From assembly GCA_036822055.1 (NCBI GenBank), contig DAISIK010000006.1, positions 55,566-119,565 on the forward strand: a stretch of 64,000 nucleotides of DNA. The letters run 5' to 3'. Below, piece by piece: positions 1 through 8,891 of the stretch. How positions within the stretch are numbered: position 1 is the first letter of the stretch; the number at the start of each line of letters is the position of its first letter. A program made the position numbers and the translations under genes. Source of the DNA: DAISIK01 sp036822055. Lineage in GTDB: Bacteria > Verrucomicrobiota > Verrucomicrobiia > Opitutales > Puniceicoccaceae. The notes under the pieces are model-generated. The model ran no database searches and was not told where the DNA came from. It was given only the letters and a program-made list of their open reading frames with translations.

Positions 1-559
1 CGCTCAATGGAAGACCGAGGTCGGCTTCCTCTACGCCATTATCGCCACAGCCCTCGCCGGGGGACTCTTCCCCTGGATTCTCCGAAAACTCTTTGTCGAC
101 CCCTCTGCCCCACTCTCCGATCTCTACTTTTACACCATCTTCTGGGCAATCAAGGGCTTTGAGATCGACCTTTTTTACCGCGCTCAGGCACGGCTCTTCG
201 GAGAAGGTCTCGACTGGCAGACCGTCCTCAGCAAGGTCGCCTTCGATCAATTTGTTTACGTTCCCCTCTGGGCCGCTCCCTCCATCATCGTCGCCTATAC
301 CTGGTACGAGTCCCGTAGAGACCACCTTCCCCTGCCCTGGAAAAAACAGCCTCCCCTCACCTGGTTCCTTCGCGATGGTGTTCCCATCCTCCTCGCCAAC
401 TGGGCCGTTTGGATTCCGGCCGTCTTCATCATCTACCTCTTGCCCCTTCCCCTCCAACTTCCGATCCAAAACCTCATCCTCTGTTTTTGGGTCCTCATCC
501 TGACCATCCTCACAGCCCGTCAACAGGAGAACCCACCGTCTCAACCACCGGGAAAATAA
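1..559 (+). CDS. Mpv17/PMP22-like membrane protein (5' truncated by window edge)
   Basis: An open reading frame enters from the left edge (codons in phase with base 2) and ends at TAA 557-559, giving about 185 residues without a start. It is hydrophobic, with several membrane spans. The spacing of a Lys-x(4)-Asp-Gln pair before a Pro-containing helix, and of a C-terminal segment with NWAVWIP, LPLQLPIQN and a final Trp-containing helix, resembles the Mpv17/PMP22 family. That family consists of small four-helix membrane proteins, best known from mitochondria and peroxisomes, whose transported substrate is unsettled. The last 50 bases overlap the 3' end of the convergent iron ABC ATPase gene. 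The frame is solid; the family call is by eye and moderately sure. Confidence 0.68.
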   Translation, partial: AQWKTEVGFLYAIIATALAGGLFPWILRKLFVDPSAPLSDLYFYTIFWAIKGFEIDLFYRAQARLFGEGLDWQTVLSKVAFDQFVYVPLWAAPSIIVAYTWYESRRDHLPLPWKKQPPLTWFLRDGVPILLANWAVWIPAVFIIYLLPLPLQLPIQNLILCFWVLILTILTARQQENPPSQPPGK

Positions 560-1613
560 AGGTCATTCTCGGATCCACCACGCACGGCACCCACTTTCCC
601 CGCTCCAAATGAGTCGTCGCCCGGTGCAGGGCACGGAACCGGATCTCACCCTTGCTTCCAATCCGACACCGGCTCTCCCGTCGACCTCCGATCAATTTAG
701 AATCTTCCACCAAAACATCAAACCTCGGGGCCTCCAGGTGGTCTTCCAAATCCTCCACCGCTTCGAAGCGAAACCCCTGCCTCCGCACCAGAATCTCTAC
801 CGGCCCGGGCCCCAACGGTCGGGCAGCACGTAAAACTCCGAGCGGCGACCGCACCTTTCCCTGGCCATCCGACAACCCAATAAAGCGCTCCACGTCTCCA
901 AAAAACCGCGCTACAAAAGCCGATTTCGGCTCGAAATAGAGCACCTCGGCCCCGTCGTCTTGCTCGATCCTCCCGTTCCGCATCAGAATGATCCGGTCGG
1001 CGAGATGCATGGCCTCCTCGGCGTCGTGCGTCACCACTACCGAGGCTATCCCTTTCCGTTGCAAAATCAGTCGGGTCTCCTCCCGCACCGCATACCGAAG
1101 CGTCGCATCCAATCCGCTAAATGGTTCATCAAGCAACAGACACTTCGGCTCCAGCGCCATCGCCCGGGCCAGGGCCACCCGTTGCTGCTGGCCTCCACTC
1201 AGGGTATGAGGGTACCGCTTCCGAAGCTCCTCCACCCCCACCAGCTTGAGCGCATCCTCAACCCGGCGAGCCCGTTCTCCCTCATCAAGCTTGCGCAGCC
1301 CAAATCGAATATTTTTTTCCACCGTCAAATGGGGGAAGAGGGCAAAATCCTGAAAAAGCATTCCAATCGGACGCTTCTCCGGGGCAGTCATCCAATTGCC
1401 TTCCGATACCATCTGCCCGTCAATCTCAATGGTCCCCTCCGATGGAGCTTCCAACCCCGCCAGAAGACGCAAGGTCGTAGTCTTTCCACACCCCGACGGG
1501 CCCAGCAGACAGACCGTCTCCCCCTCCTCCACGTTAAAGCTTACCCCCCGGAGAGAAGGCGCCTTGCCATAGAGATGGCAGAGGTTTTTCACCTTCAGGA
1601 CGGGCTCCGCCAT
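510..1613 (-). CDS. futC: Iron(III) ABC transporter, ATP-binding protein
   Basis: This is the cytoplasmic ATPase of a ferric-iron importer, 367 residues. Walker A (GPSGCGKT) is near residues 38-45, the Q-loop Gln near 88, the signature LSGGQ at 138-142, Walker B (CLLLDEP) at 158-164 and the switch His near 196. A C-terminal TOBE-like beta domain fills residues 240-367, as in FbpC/FutC/PotA-type ATPases. Its ATG overlaps the stop of the permease gene by ATGA, which implies translational coupling. Iron specificity rests on the operon: the binding protein upstream is FutA-like and the permease is the fused FbpB/FutB type. The 3' end overlaps the convergent Mpv17-like gene. Confidence 0.9.
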   Translation of the reverse strand: MAEPVLKVKNLCHLYGKAPSLRGVSFNVEEGETVCLLGPSGCGKTTTLRLLAGLEAPSEGTIEIDGQMVSEGNWMTAPEKRPIGMLFQDFALFPHLTVEKNIRFGLRKLDEGERARRVEDALKLVGVEELRKRYPHTLSGGQQQRVALARAMALEPKCLLLDEPFSGLDATLRYAVREETRLILQRKGIASVVVTHDAEEAMHLADRIILMRNGRIEQDDGAEVLYFEPKSAFVARFFGDVERFIGLSDGQGKVRSPLGVLRAARPLGPGPVEILVRRQGFRFEAVEDLEDHLEAPRFDVLVEDSKLIGGRRESRCRIGSKGEIRFRALHRATTHLERGKWVPCVVDPRMTFIFPVVETVGSPVDGL

Positions 1614-3262
1614 CAGGAATGACCCCCGGTTTTTCCGCCTGCCCGGGATTCTCCCATGATCCTGCTCAATAACACGACCGGGATCAATCCCACCGCCACG
1701 ATCAGCAAGGCCGGCACCGCCGCTTCCCCCAGCCGTTCATCGCTCGCCAGGTGGTGGACCCTCACTGCCAGGGTTTCAAAATTAAAGGGTCGAATGATCA
1801 TGGTCGCTGGAAGTTCTTTTAACACATCAACAAAAACCAACAAGCCTCCAGCCAGAATTGAGCTTCGCAAAAGAGGTAAATGGACCCGTCGCAACATCCC
1901 CAGCGGAGCCTCTCCCAACGTGCGCCCGGCCGCATCCATGGATGGCTGGATCTTGCTCAGCCCAGAATCAATTGCCTGTAAGGCAACTCCCGAAAAACGG
2001 GTTAAATAGGCGAGGACAAGGGCCGCTACTGATCCACTCAGAAGCCACCCCTCCGCACTTCCCCAAAGCCACGATCGCGCCCCCACCATTACCTCATCAA
2101 TCAAACCGAAACTGACCATCACCCCGATCGCGATCACCGATCCCGGCACCGAGTAGCCAAGGGCCACCGCCCGCGCCGATCCGCGCGCCAATCGGGAATT
2201 GTCCAACCTCACCGCATAGGACAACAGCACTGCCACCCCAAGCGCCAAAACCCCGCTCATGGTTGCCAGCAGGAAGCTGTGCTTGGCCAAATCCTGAACC
2301 CGCTCCCAGTCCACCTTTCCCGCCGTCGACCACGCCAGCTCCAGCAACACTCCGGCCGGGACGATGAAGCCCAGGGTCACCGGAATGCTCAACCCGACTA
2401 CCGTCATCACCTTCAGCCAGCCGCTGATCTGCCAGCGGGGCAGCTCCCGGTATCGATTCGTCGAGTGGTGGTAGCGCTTCCGTCCCCGTAGTACTTTTTC
2501 AACTACGACTAGGAACGCCACAATGACCAGTAAAAGCGCTGCCAACTGGGCAGCTCCCTCGGCTGACCCGAGACCAAAACGAGTCCGATAAATCCCGGTC
2601 GTAAAGGTGTCCACCGCGAAATAATCCACCGCCCCGTAGTCTGCCAGGGTCTCCATAGCGACCAACACCGCACCCCCGGCTATCGCCGGGCGCGCCAGCG
2701 GGACTCCCACCCGGAAAAATGTAGTCAAAGGGTTTTCCCCTAAAGTTCGCGAAGCCTCTAAAACACAAACCGATTGCTCGATAAAAGCCGCCCGTGCGAG
2801 GAGGTAGACGTAGGGGTAAAGAACAAAGGAAAAGGTAAAAATAGCTCCCCCCAGGCTTCGCATGTTGGGAAACCAATACTCGCGGAAACCAAGACCAGTG
2901 ACCTCTCGAAACCAGGTTTGCACCGGCCCGGCAAATTCGAGCAAGTCCGTGTAGGTGTAGGCGATCAGATAAGTCGGCACCGCAAGCGGCAACAAAAGCG
3001 CCCATTCAAAGATACGCCGGCCCGGAAAGTTGCACAGGGTCACCAGTCCCGCCACTGGCGTCCCGATCAGGATTGCGCCGATCGTCGTCCCGGCAACCAG
3101 AAGAAAGGAATTGGTCACATATTCGGGGAGAACCGTTGCCGCGAGGTGATTCCAGAGGTCTTCTGTATCAAAAAAGATACTACCTACAATCACCAGCAAA
3201 GGCCCGAGCAATACCACCCCGATTAAAACCGAGAGCCAGGACAGGACTGAAGCTCGCTTCAT
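1613..3262 (-). CDS. futB: Iron(III) ABC transporter permease (fused two-domain)
   Basis: A 549-residue inner-membrane protein with about twelve predicted helices, made of two successive binding-protein-dependent transport domains (roughly residues 50-260 and 330-540). This is the single-chain architecture typical of ferric-iron permeases (FbpB, SfuB, FutB). Each half carries the cytoplasmic EAA-type loop that docks the ATPase (LEASRTLGENP in the first half, DAAGRTLGEAP in the second). The ATG at 3262 is directly preceded by a GAGGG stretch. It lies 125 bp downstream of the binding-protein gene and overlaps the ATPase start by ATGA. Substrate is inferred from the operon partners; no residue in the permease proves it. 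Confidence 0.9.
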   Translation of the reverse strand: MKRASVLSWLSVLIGVVLLGPLLVIVGSIFFDTEDLWNHLAATVLPEYVTNSFLLVAGTTIGAILIGTPVAGLVTLCNFPGRRIFEWALLLPLAVPTYLIAYTYTDLLEFAGPVQTWFREVTGLGFREYWFPNMRSLGGAIFTFSFVLYPYVYLLARAAFIEQSVCVLEASRTLGENPLTTFFRVGVPLARPAIAGGAVLVAMETLADYGAVDYFAVDTFTTGIYRTRFGLGSAEGAAQLAALLLVIVAFLVVVEKVLRGRKRYHHSTNRYRELPRWQISGWLKVMTVVGLSIPVTLGFIVPAGVLLELAWSTAGKVDWERVQDLAKHSFLLATMSGVLALGVAVLLSYAVRLDNSRLARGSARAVALGYSVPGSVIAIGVMVSFGLIDEVMVGARSWLWGSAEGWLLSGSVAALVLAYLTRFSGVALQAIDSGLSKIQPSMDAAGRTLGEAPLGMLRRVHLPLLRSSILAGGLLVFVDVLKELPATMIIRPFNFETLAVRVHHLASDERLGEAAVPALLIVAVGLIPVVLLSRIMGESRAGGKTGGHS

Positions 3263-3387
3263 CCCTCAATCATTTCCGTACTCAGGTAGCCTTTCAAACT
3301 CCTCGAAGCTCCAGCCCCTTCCCATCCCTCCTGGTCACAACCAAATCTACCTTCGTTCCAGGAACCCGTCCCGTGGCTCCAGCCACT

Positions 3388-4407
3388 TCAGCGCCAGCCG
3401 ACCCGATCAAAGGCTTTCAGCGCCTCCGCACTGTGCTCCCCGATCATGGCGGCATCCACAGGTTCCTCGATTAACTCGAGGGCACTCATCCGCTCGTCTG
3501 GATTCGGAAGACCCTCTACCACCGGAAACTCGTAGTTAGCCCCCGCGTAAATCCTCTGGGCCTCGTCCGAGGCGAGGTACTCGAGGAACTTGATCGCGGC
3601 CTCCCGGTTGGGTGCATACTTCATCAGCCCAACCCCCGAGAGATTAACGTGGACTCCCGTTCCACCCTCTCCCTGACCCGGAAAAATTGGGGTCAAAGCC
3701 GCCGCCACCGCTCGGTCTTCAGCCTTCTGGGAATCCTCCAAACGGAGGAAATAGTAGTGATTGGCGATCGCGATGTCTCCCTGACCAGCGGCCACCGCCC
3801 GGAGTTGACCCGTATCGTTGGACTGGGGCGGACGAGCCATGTTGGCCACCACTCCGGCAGCCCAATCTTCAGCCTTTGCCAAACCAACCCTGGCGATCAA
3901 GGAGGCCAATAACGACTGGTTATACACGTTGGAACTGCTTCGGACCACGATCTTCCCCCGGAAGCGAGGATCAGCCAAATCTTCGTAGCGGGTTATCTCT
4001 GCCGGATCGACCCGGTCCGGCGCCACAAAGATCAGACGCATCCTCTTGGAGAGCCCAAACCAAAGTCCGTCCGGGTGGCGAAACCTGGAAGGGATCCGAC
4101 TTTCAAGGACTTCGCTCTGGACTGGCTGAAAGAGCGACGCCTGCTCAGCAGCCCAAAGGCGACCGATATCCACCGTGATCAATAAATCCGCCGGGCTGTT
4201 CCTTCCCTCCACAATCAGCCGCTGCAGAAGCTCCTCCCCACCAGCCTCCACCAGATTGATCTTAATCCCCGTCTTCTCCGTGAAATTCCGATAGAGAATC
4301 TGATCGGTGTCGTAGTGCCGGGCCGAATACAAATTTACCTCTTGCGACCAGGCAATACTCGCGAGCCAGAGAGGCACAGAAATCAAAAAGGAACGTAGTT
4401 GCATCAT
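3388..4407 (-). CDS. futA: Fe(3+) ABC transporter substrate-binding protein
   Basis: Periplasmic iron-binding lipocalin-independent receptor, about 339 residues from the tandem ATG at 4407/4404. The N-terminus is a signal peptide (hydrophobic stretch ending ASIAWSQ), followed by VNLYSARHYDTD, a segment characteristic of FutA/FbpA ferric-binding proteins, in which Tyr residues help hold Fe(3+). The C-terminal half has the class-conserved NHYYF-like Tyr motif. The frame stays open upstream to 4737, but that extension would run into pheT and carries no signal peptide, so I reject it. AAAGGG lies immediately before the first ATG, so the second ATG may be the one used. It is the first gene of the futABC operon. 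Confidence 0.9.
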   Translation of the reverse strand: MMQLRSFLISVPLWLASIAWSQEVNLYSARHYDTDQILYRNFTEKTGIKINLVEAGGEELLQRLIVEGRNSPADLLITVDIGRLWAAEQASLFQPVQSEVLESRIPSRFRHPDGLWFGLSKRMRLIFVAPDRVDPAEITRYEDLADPRFRGKIVVRSSSNVYNQSLLASLIARVGLAKAEDWAAGVVANMARPPQSNDTGQLRAVAAGQGDIAIANHYYFLRLEDSQKAEDRAVAAALTPIFPGQGEGGTGVHVNLSGVGLMKYAPNREAAIKFLEYLASDEAQRIYAGANYEFPVVEGLPNPDERMSALELIEEPVDAAMIGEHSAEALKAFDRVGWR

Positions 4408-4448
4408 CCCTTTAAAAACCCCACCTCGCCCCGAAATCAAGTGCAAAC

Positions 4449-4463
4449 AAGATTCATTCTCAT
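4449..4463 (-). promoter_or_regulatory. Possible Fur-like operator upstream of futA
   Basis: On the minus strand the sequence GAGAATGAATCTTG lies about 45 bp before the futA ATG. It is an imperfect dyad resembling the GAGAATGATTCTC core of iron-responsive Fur boxes. The right arm deviates from the consensus, so this is only a candidate. It sits where a Fur operator would be expected for an iron-uptake operon. Confidence 0.25.
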
Positions 4464-4558
4464 CGCTTTGCCTTCCACTTTCGCAATTCCACTCTTTAGA
4501 CCTCGAGGCGCTGAGTTCTCCACGGCGCCGGAGCCGATCCGCCGCCGTCGGCTCGCTC

Positions 4559-7012
4559 CTAGCGGCTGCGGACCGTGATCTGGTCCACCTCTCCCAACCG
4601 CCGCTGCAATCCCTCAAAAGCGGTGCTGATCTCTTTTTCCGAGAGGGTCCGGTCCGGTGCCCGGTAACGAATACCAAAAGCCAAACTCTTCTGTCCTTCA
4701 GGCAATCCTTCGCCCTCGTAAACATCAAAACACTCAACTGCCTCCACCAGGACTCCTTCGCCCGCTGTTTCCACCGCTGCTTGCTGAACCAATCGGTTGA
4801 TCTCTCCGCTTAAGCGCTCTTTGGCCACCAGAAGGGCAAGGTCTTTTTCCGAGGATGGATAACCACTTACAGGAAGGAAACGCACCGTAGATTCCAGGCT
4901 CCTCACCCACTCCGGGGTAAAGATCCACTCCCCGGCGAGAATCGGCTCCGTCAGATTCCAGGCTTTTACCAGTTCCGGTGCCAGCATTCCCCCCTCAACC
5001 TGCCAACCATCGGCGGATAGACTTCCCGTGGCACCCGCTCGGCGCTCCATCCAGACGTCCCCCTCCCGAGTCGGATAGGAAAATGCGTCTGCCTCGAGTT
5101 GGATGCCTGCCAGCCTGAGCAAAGCCTCCAGTCCACTTCGCACCGCGTAGTAATCAGCTGGCACTTTCGCCTTCCAGCGCTTCACCTTCGACGAATCAAA
5201 GATCACGAAAGCGACTGCCGTGCATTCCAGAATTTCGCCATTCACCTCGCGAAACACCTTTCCAGATTCGAAAAAGCGCTGGTCGTCCTCCACCCTTGCC
5301 AAATTGTGCGCCACAGCATCGATTAACCCCGGAATCAACGAGGCCCGCAGGTGACTTTGGTCCGATGCCAATGGGTTGGCCAATCTGAACCTCCGCGACT
5401 CCGCTTCCCCAACCCAGCGGGCCACCTCCTCCTCGGCACGCAAGGTATAGTGGTAGGTTTCCAGAAATCCACGCCCTCCCATCAAGCCAGAGACTTTGCG
5501 AAGCAAACGCGTCTCCTTGCTATCGTCTCCGTGGTAACCGGCCAATTTTACCGCTGCTTCCGGGATCCGGTCAGAACCGTAGATTCGCAGCACCTCTTCC
5601 ACCAGGTCCACCGGCCGCCTTAAATCGAGCCGGAACGAGGGGATCCTTACCTCCCACTCACCGTCCGCTGAACCAGCGCTTACCTCGAGCTCCAGGGATT
5701 CCAGAATCCGCTGCATTTCCGCATCATTCGGACCAAAACCCAGACGCCCACGGATGTAGTCCGGAGCTAGCCGCACCACCTCCTCCTCATCGGGTGGACC
5801 GCCAAAAACCAGCGGGTTTTCAATAACCTCACCCCCCGCCGTTTCGAGGATCAGCTCAATCGCCCTCGCGGCCGCCCGCGCCAAACCCTGGGGATCGACT
5901 CCGCGCTCAAACCGGTAGCTGCTATCACTGCTCAACGCCATCCTCCGCGAAGTCCGGCGGATCCCTTTGGGCTCGAAATAAGCCACCTCCAGGATCAGGT
6001 CGACTGTCTCATCATCAACCTCGACCCGCTCCGTTCCCATTACTCCGGCAATCGCCATCGGGCCGGCCGCGTCCGCGATCACCAAATCCTCGGCGCGCAA
6101 TTCCCGGTCCTTCCCATCAAGGGTCCTCGCCACTTCTCCCTCTCTCGCACGGCGCACTTCAAGCAGGCCCTCACTCACCTTGGCAGCATCGAAGGCATGC
6201 ATCGGCTGCCCCAGCTCCAGCAGCACATAGTTGGTTACATCGACCACATTGTTGATCGGGCGCACCCCGACTGCCTTCAGCCGGTTCTGCATCCATGCCG
6301 GACTCGGGCCCACCCGGACTCCACGGATTGAGTAGGCCATGTAAAAAGGACATCCGTCGGCCTCCTCTACTGAAAATCGCTGCACCAGGCTCTGGCCAGA
6401 GATCGGTTCAAATTCCCTGTGAGGAGCCTTCCCCTTCCATTCCTTCAAACCCGTGCGAAACCACGCCGCCAAATCTCTGGCCAACCCAATGTAGCTCAGG
6501 CAGTCCGGCCGATTCGGGGTAATTTCAATGTCAAAAACGGTTACCGGCGCCGGAAAGAGTTCATTAATCGGAGCCCCTACCCGACTCTCCCTCGGCAGGA
6601 TGAGAAGTCCCTCGTGATCTTCTCCCGCGCCGATTTCCTTACCACTGCAGAGCATCCCATGGGATTCCACTCCCCGGAGCTTCGATTTCTTGATCTTGAA
6701 GTTTCCCGGCAGTACCGCACCAATCAGGGCGGCCGGCACCTTGTCCCCCACCTGGTAATTGGTCGCTCCACAAACAATCTGGAGGGGATCTCCATCGGCC
6801 GACACCCTCACCCGGCAGACCCCTAATCGGTCCGCGTCCGGGTGCTGCTGGCGTTCAAGAATTTCGCCAACGACGACGTTCTCAAGCCGGGGAAGGCCCA
6901 CTGTTTCGATTCCCTCGACCTCAAAACCAATCAGGGTCAGCGCCTCTTCCACCTCCTTCGGTTCCAGATCACGTTCCAAGTAGGTGTTCAACCACTCCAG
7001 ACTTACTTTCAT
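4559..7012 (-). CDS. pheT: Phenylalanine--tRNA ligase, beta subunit
   Basis: An 817-residue beta chain of the heterotetrameric class II Phe-tRNA synthetase. It shows the N-terminal helix MKVSLEWLNTYL, an EMAP-type tRNA-binding domain (about 40-150), the B3/4 editing domain (about 200-390), the B5 domain (about 405-480), the catalytic-like domain, and the C-terminal FDX-ACB anticodon-binding domain (last 95 residues). Length matches the usual 790-820. It starts 51 bp after the pheS stop and no Shine-Dalgarno is visible before its ATG. It partners with PheS to charge tRNA-Phe. Confidence 0.97.
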   Translation of the reverse strand: MKVSLEWLNTYLERDLEPKEVEEALTLIGFEVEGIETVGLPRLENVVVGEILERQQHPDADRLGVCRVRVSADGDPLQIVCGATNYQVGDKVPAALIGAVLPGNFKIKKSKLRGVESHGMLCSGKEIGAGEDHEGLLILPRESRVGAPINELFPAPVTVFDIEITPNRPDCLSYIGLARDLAAWFRTGLKEWKGKAPHREFEPISGQSLVQRFSVEEADGCPFYMAYSIRGVRVGPSPAWMQNRLKAVGVRPINNVVDVTNYVLLELGQPMHAFDAAKVSEGLLEVRRAREGEVARTLDGKDRELRAEDLVIADAAGPMAIAGVMGTERVEVDDETVDLILEVAYFEPKGIRRTSRRMALSSDSSYRFERGVDPQGLARAAARAIELILETAGGEVIENPLVFGGPPDEEEVVRLAPDYIRGRLGFGPNDAEMQRILESLELEVSAGSADGEWEVRIPSFRLDLRRPVDLVEEVLRIYGSDRIPEAAVKLAGYHGDDSKETRLLRKVSGLMGGRGFLETYHYTLRAEEEVARWVGEAESRRFRLANPLASDQSHLRASLIPGLIDAVAHNLARVEDDQRFFESGKVFREVNGEILECTAVAFVIFDSSKVKRWKAKVPADYYAVRSGLEALLRLAGIQLEADAFSYPTREGDVWMERRAGATGSLSADGWQVEGGMLAPELVKAWNLTEPILAGEWIFTPEWVRSLESTVRFLPVSGYPSSEKDLALLVAKERLSGEINRLVQQAAVETAGEGVLVEAVECFDVYEGEGLPEGQKSLAFGIRYRAPDRTLSEKEISTAFEGLQRRLGEVDQITVRSR

Positions 7013-7063
7013 CGTTTATGCATTATTCAGGTTCTCCGCCCCCTTTTTTCCGGGGTCTCTGCG

Positions 7064-8104
7064 CTAGACAAACTGCCGCAGGAAGCGGGCATCGTTGCGG
7101 TAGAAATAGCGGATGTCGTCGATCCCGTAGAGGATCATGGCAATCCGCTCGATCCCCATGCCAAAGGCGTATCCAGTATACTGGGACGAATCGTAACCGA
7201 CCTCGTCAAAAACGGCTGGATCAACCATCCCGCAGCCCATGATCTCGATCCAGTCTGCCCCGACCTTTCCGAGATGCTTCGAAGAGAGATCCACCTCAAA
7301 GGAGGGCTCAGTGTAGGGAAAAAAGTGGGGCCTGAAACGCGTCTTGGCATCGCTTCCCAACAGCTCCCGGAAAAAATAATCAAGGACTGCCTTGAGGTCC
7401 ATCACCGTCACCCCTTCGTCAACCAGAAGACCCTCAATCTGGTGGAAGTTAGCGCTGTGGGTGGCATCAGCCGTATCCCGGCGGAAGCACCTCCCCGGAG
7501 CCATGATCCGCACTGGTGGCCTGCTTTCCAGCATCGTCCGGATCTGCACGCTCGAGGTATGGGTGCGCAGCAAATAACGCTCGTCCGCGCGCTTGCTCAC
7601 GTTCCCGAAGCGCGCTCCCGCATCGAGATAATACGTGTCGTGCAGATCCCTCGCCGGGTGCTCGGGTGGCGTATTCAGCGCATCGAAACAATAATACTCC
7701 GTTTCGACTTCCGTGCCGTCCGCTACCACAAATCCAATCTTGCGGAAGATTTCCAGAATCCGCTCCCGAACCGTCGTCAAAGGATGCGCTCCGCCGCCTT
7801 CCCCACCAATCGAAGGGAGGGATGGATCAATCGGAGGCCCAACCTTCTCTGCCAGACGGGCTCGCTCCAGGCGATCTCCCACTGCGGCGATCAATCCTTC
7901 CAGCTCAACCTTTGCCTCATTGATCAATTTGCCGAAAATCGGCCGATCCTCCTTCGGAACCGAGGCGATCTGTTTCCTGATCTCCGTGAAGGTCCCCCGC
8001 GGACCCATCACCCTCGCTTTGGCCTGCTCCAGCTCGGGCGCAGAGTTTACCACCTCAAAGTCAGCGCGGGCCTTGGCCAAAAGTTGCTTCAATTCCTCGT
8101 CCAT
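7064..8104 (-). CDS. pheS: Phenylalanine--tRNA ligase, alpha subunit
   Basis: A 346-residue catalytic alpha chain. The N-terminal coiled coil (about 1-90) binds tRNA. The class II core follows, with motif 2 (FRRDTADATHSANFHQIEG) and motif 3 (GMGIERIAMI) near the C-terminus. I choose the ATG at 8104 because GGAAG lies at suitable distance just upstream. The frame can be extended five codons to a TTG at 8116, but that would place the ribosome-binding site inside the gene. An intrinsic terminator lies between rplT and this start, so pheST may be controlled by read-through or by its own promoter. Confidence 0.97.
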   Translation of the reverse strand: MDEELKQLLAKARADFEVVNSAPELEQAKARVMGPRGTFTEIRKQIASVPKEDRPIFGKLINEAKVELEGLIAAVGDRLERARLAEKVGPPIDPSLPSIGGEGGGAHPLTTVRERILEIFRKIGFVVADGTEVETEYYCFDALNTPPEHPARDLHDTYYLDAGARFGNVSKRADERYLLRTHTSSVQIRTMLESRPPVRIMAPGRCFRRDTADATHSANFHQIEGLLVDEGVTVMDLKAVLDYFFRELLGSDAKTRFRPHFFPYTEPSFEVDLSSKHLGKVGADWIEIMGCGMVDPAVFDEVGYDSSQYTGYAFGMGIERIAMILYGIDDIRYFYRNDARFLRQFV

Positions 8105-8119
8105 ACTTGCTTCCAATCC

Positions 8120-8147
8120 AAAAAAAAGCCGCGGAGAACCGCGGCTT
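8120..8147 (-). terminator. Intrinsic terminator or attenuator between rplT and pheS
   Basis: On the minus strand, AAGCCGCGG and CCGCGGCTT form a perfect 9-bp stem with a four-base TTCT loop, and the distal arm runs into eight T residues (8127-8120). It follows the rplT stop by 13 bp and precedes the pheS start by 15 bp. It could end rpmI-rplT transcripts or work as a conditional attenuator of pheST. Confidence 0.88.
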
Positions 8148-8160
8148 CGGGAAAGGGGTC

Positions 8161-8520
8161 TTAGCTTGCCTGTGCCGCCGTTGCTTTTTCGACGAGAGCC
8201 TTAAAGGACTCCGGGTCATGGATCGCCATCTCGGACAAAACCTTGCGGTTCATCTCGATTCCAGCCGCCTTCAGCCCTGCCATAAAGCGACTGTAGGAGA
8301 TCCCGTGGGCCCGGCAGGAAGAATTAATCCGGACGATCCAGAGGCTCCGAAACTCGCCCTTCTTTTTCCGCCTGTCGCGGTAGGCAAACTTCTCCCCCCG
8401 ATCGACAGCATCTTTGGCATAGCGAAAGAGACGGCTCTTGTTTCCGAAATAGCCGCTTGCCTTCTTCAGGACTTTGTTGCGGCGTGCCTTGGTGGCAGGT
8501 GCGTTGGTGGCTCGAGGCAT
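8161..8520 (-). CDS. rplT: 50S ribosomal protein bL20
   Basis: A 119-residue basic protein matching bL20 over its whole length: the N-terminal Arg/Lys-rich extension that threads into 23S rRNA, the YRDRRKKKGEFR segment, RINSSCRAHGISYS and the C-terminal helical domain. It lies 71 bp downstream of rpmI and is followed by an intrinsic terminator. No Shine-Dalgarno is visible before the ATG; the leader is A/C-rich. In many bacteria L20 represses its own operon, but I see no clear L20 mRNA site here. Confidence 0.97.
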   Translation of the reverse strand: MPRATNAPATKARRNKVLKKASGYFGNKSRLFRYAKDAVDRGEKFAYRDRRKKKGEFRSLWIVRINSSCRAHGISYSRFMAGLKAAGIEMNRKVLSEMAIHDPESFKALVEKATAAQAS

Positions 8521-8591
8521 GTTTGTAGTGGATTTATGGTGTCAGCCGGGTCGCGCTCATCGATTCACCCGGGCAGACGAAGAAAAGTTGA

Positions 8592-8777
8592 CTAAAAGAT
8601 CGCGCGCTTCAGATCCTTGGCCTGACCCTCCCCCAGAGACTGGTCCTGGGTTGCCGAGCGGAGCTGCTTAGTGGACTTTTTGCGCAGAAGATGCCGATGC
8701 CCAGGCTTCCGCCGCCTGAGTTTGCCGGTCCCAGTGATCTTGAAACGCTTCGTGATGGACTTCTTTGACTTTTGCAT
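8592..8777 (-). CDS. rpmI: 50S ribosomal protein bL35
   Basis: A 61-residue, strongly basic protein with the bL35 pattern: a KKSxxKRFKxTGTGK opening, then KPGHRHLLRKKSxKxxR. It is slightly shorter than the usual 64-66. The ATG at 8777 has no recognisable Shine-Dalgarno. It precedes rplT in the standard rpmI-rplT order, but infC, which normally comes first, is absent; aroE is upstream instead. Confidence 0.95.
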   Translation of the reverse strand: MQKSKKSITKRFKITGTGKLRRRKPGHRHLLRKKSTKQLRSATQDQSLGEGQAKDLKRAIF

Positions 8778-8891
8778 CGGAAAAAACCGTTAAACAATCA
8801 GTCCAACCCTCGATTGTAAATCCTAAACTTCCAGCAATCGGTTCTTTTTTCCATCGCTGGCCATGTCCAGCCCCACCCCTCCCGGTCCCGA

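Noticed and set aside
4408..4737. 110-residue N-terminal extension of FutA
   Set aside because: Overlaps pheT, lacks a signal sequence, and the short form begins with a proper signal peptide.
6842..8164. 440-codon plus-strand frame
   Set aside because: Antisense to pheS and the 5' part of pheT, which are certain.
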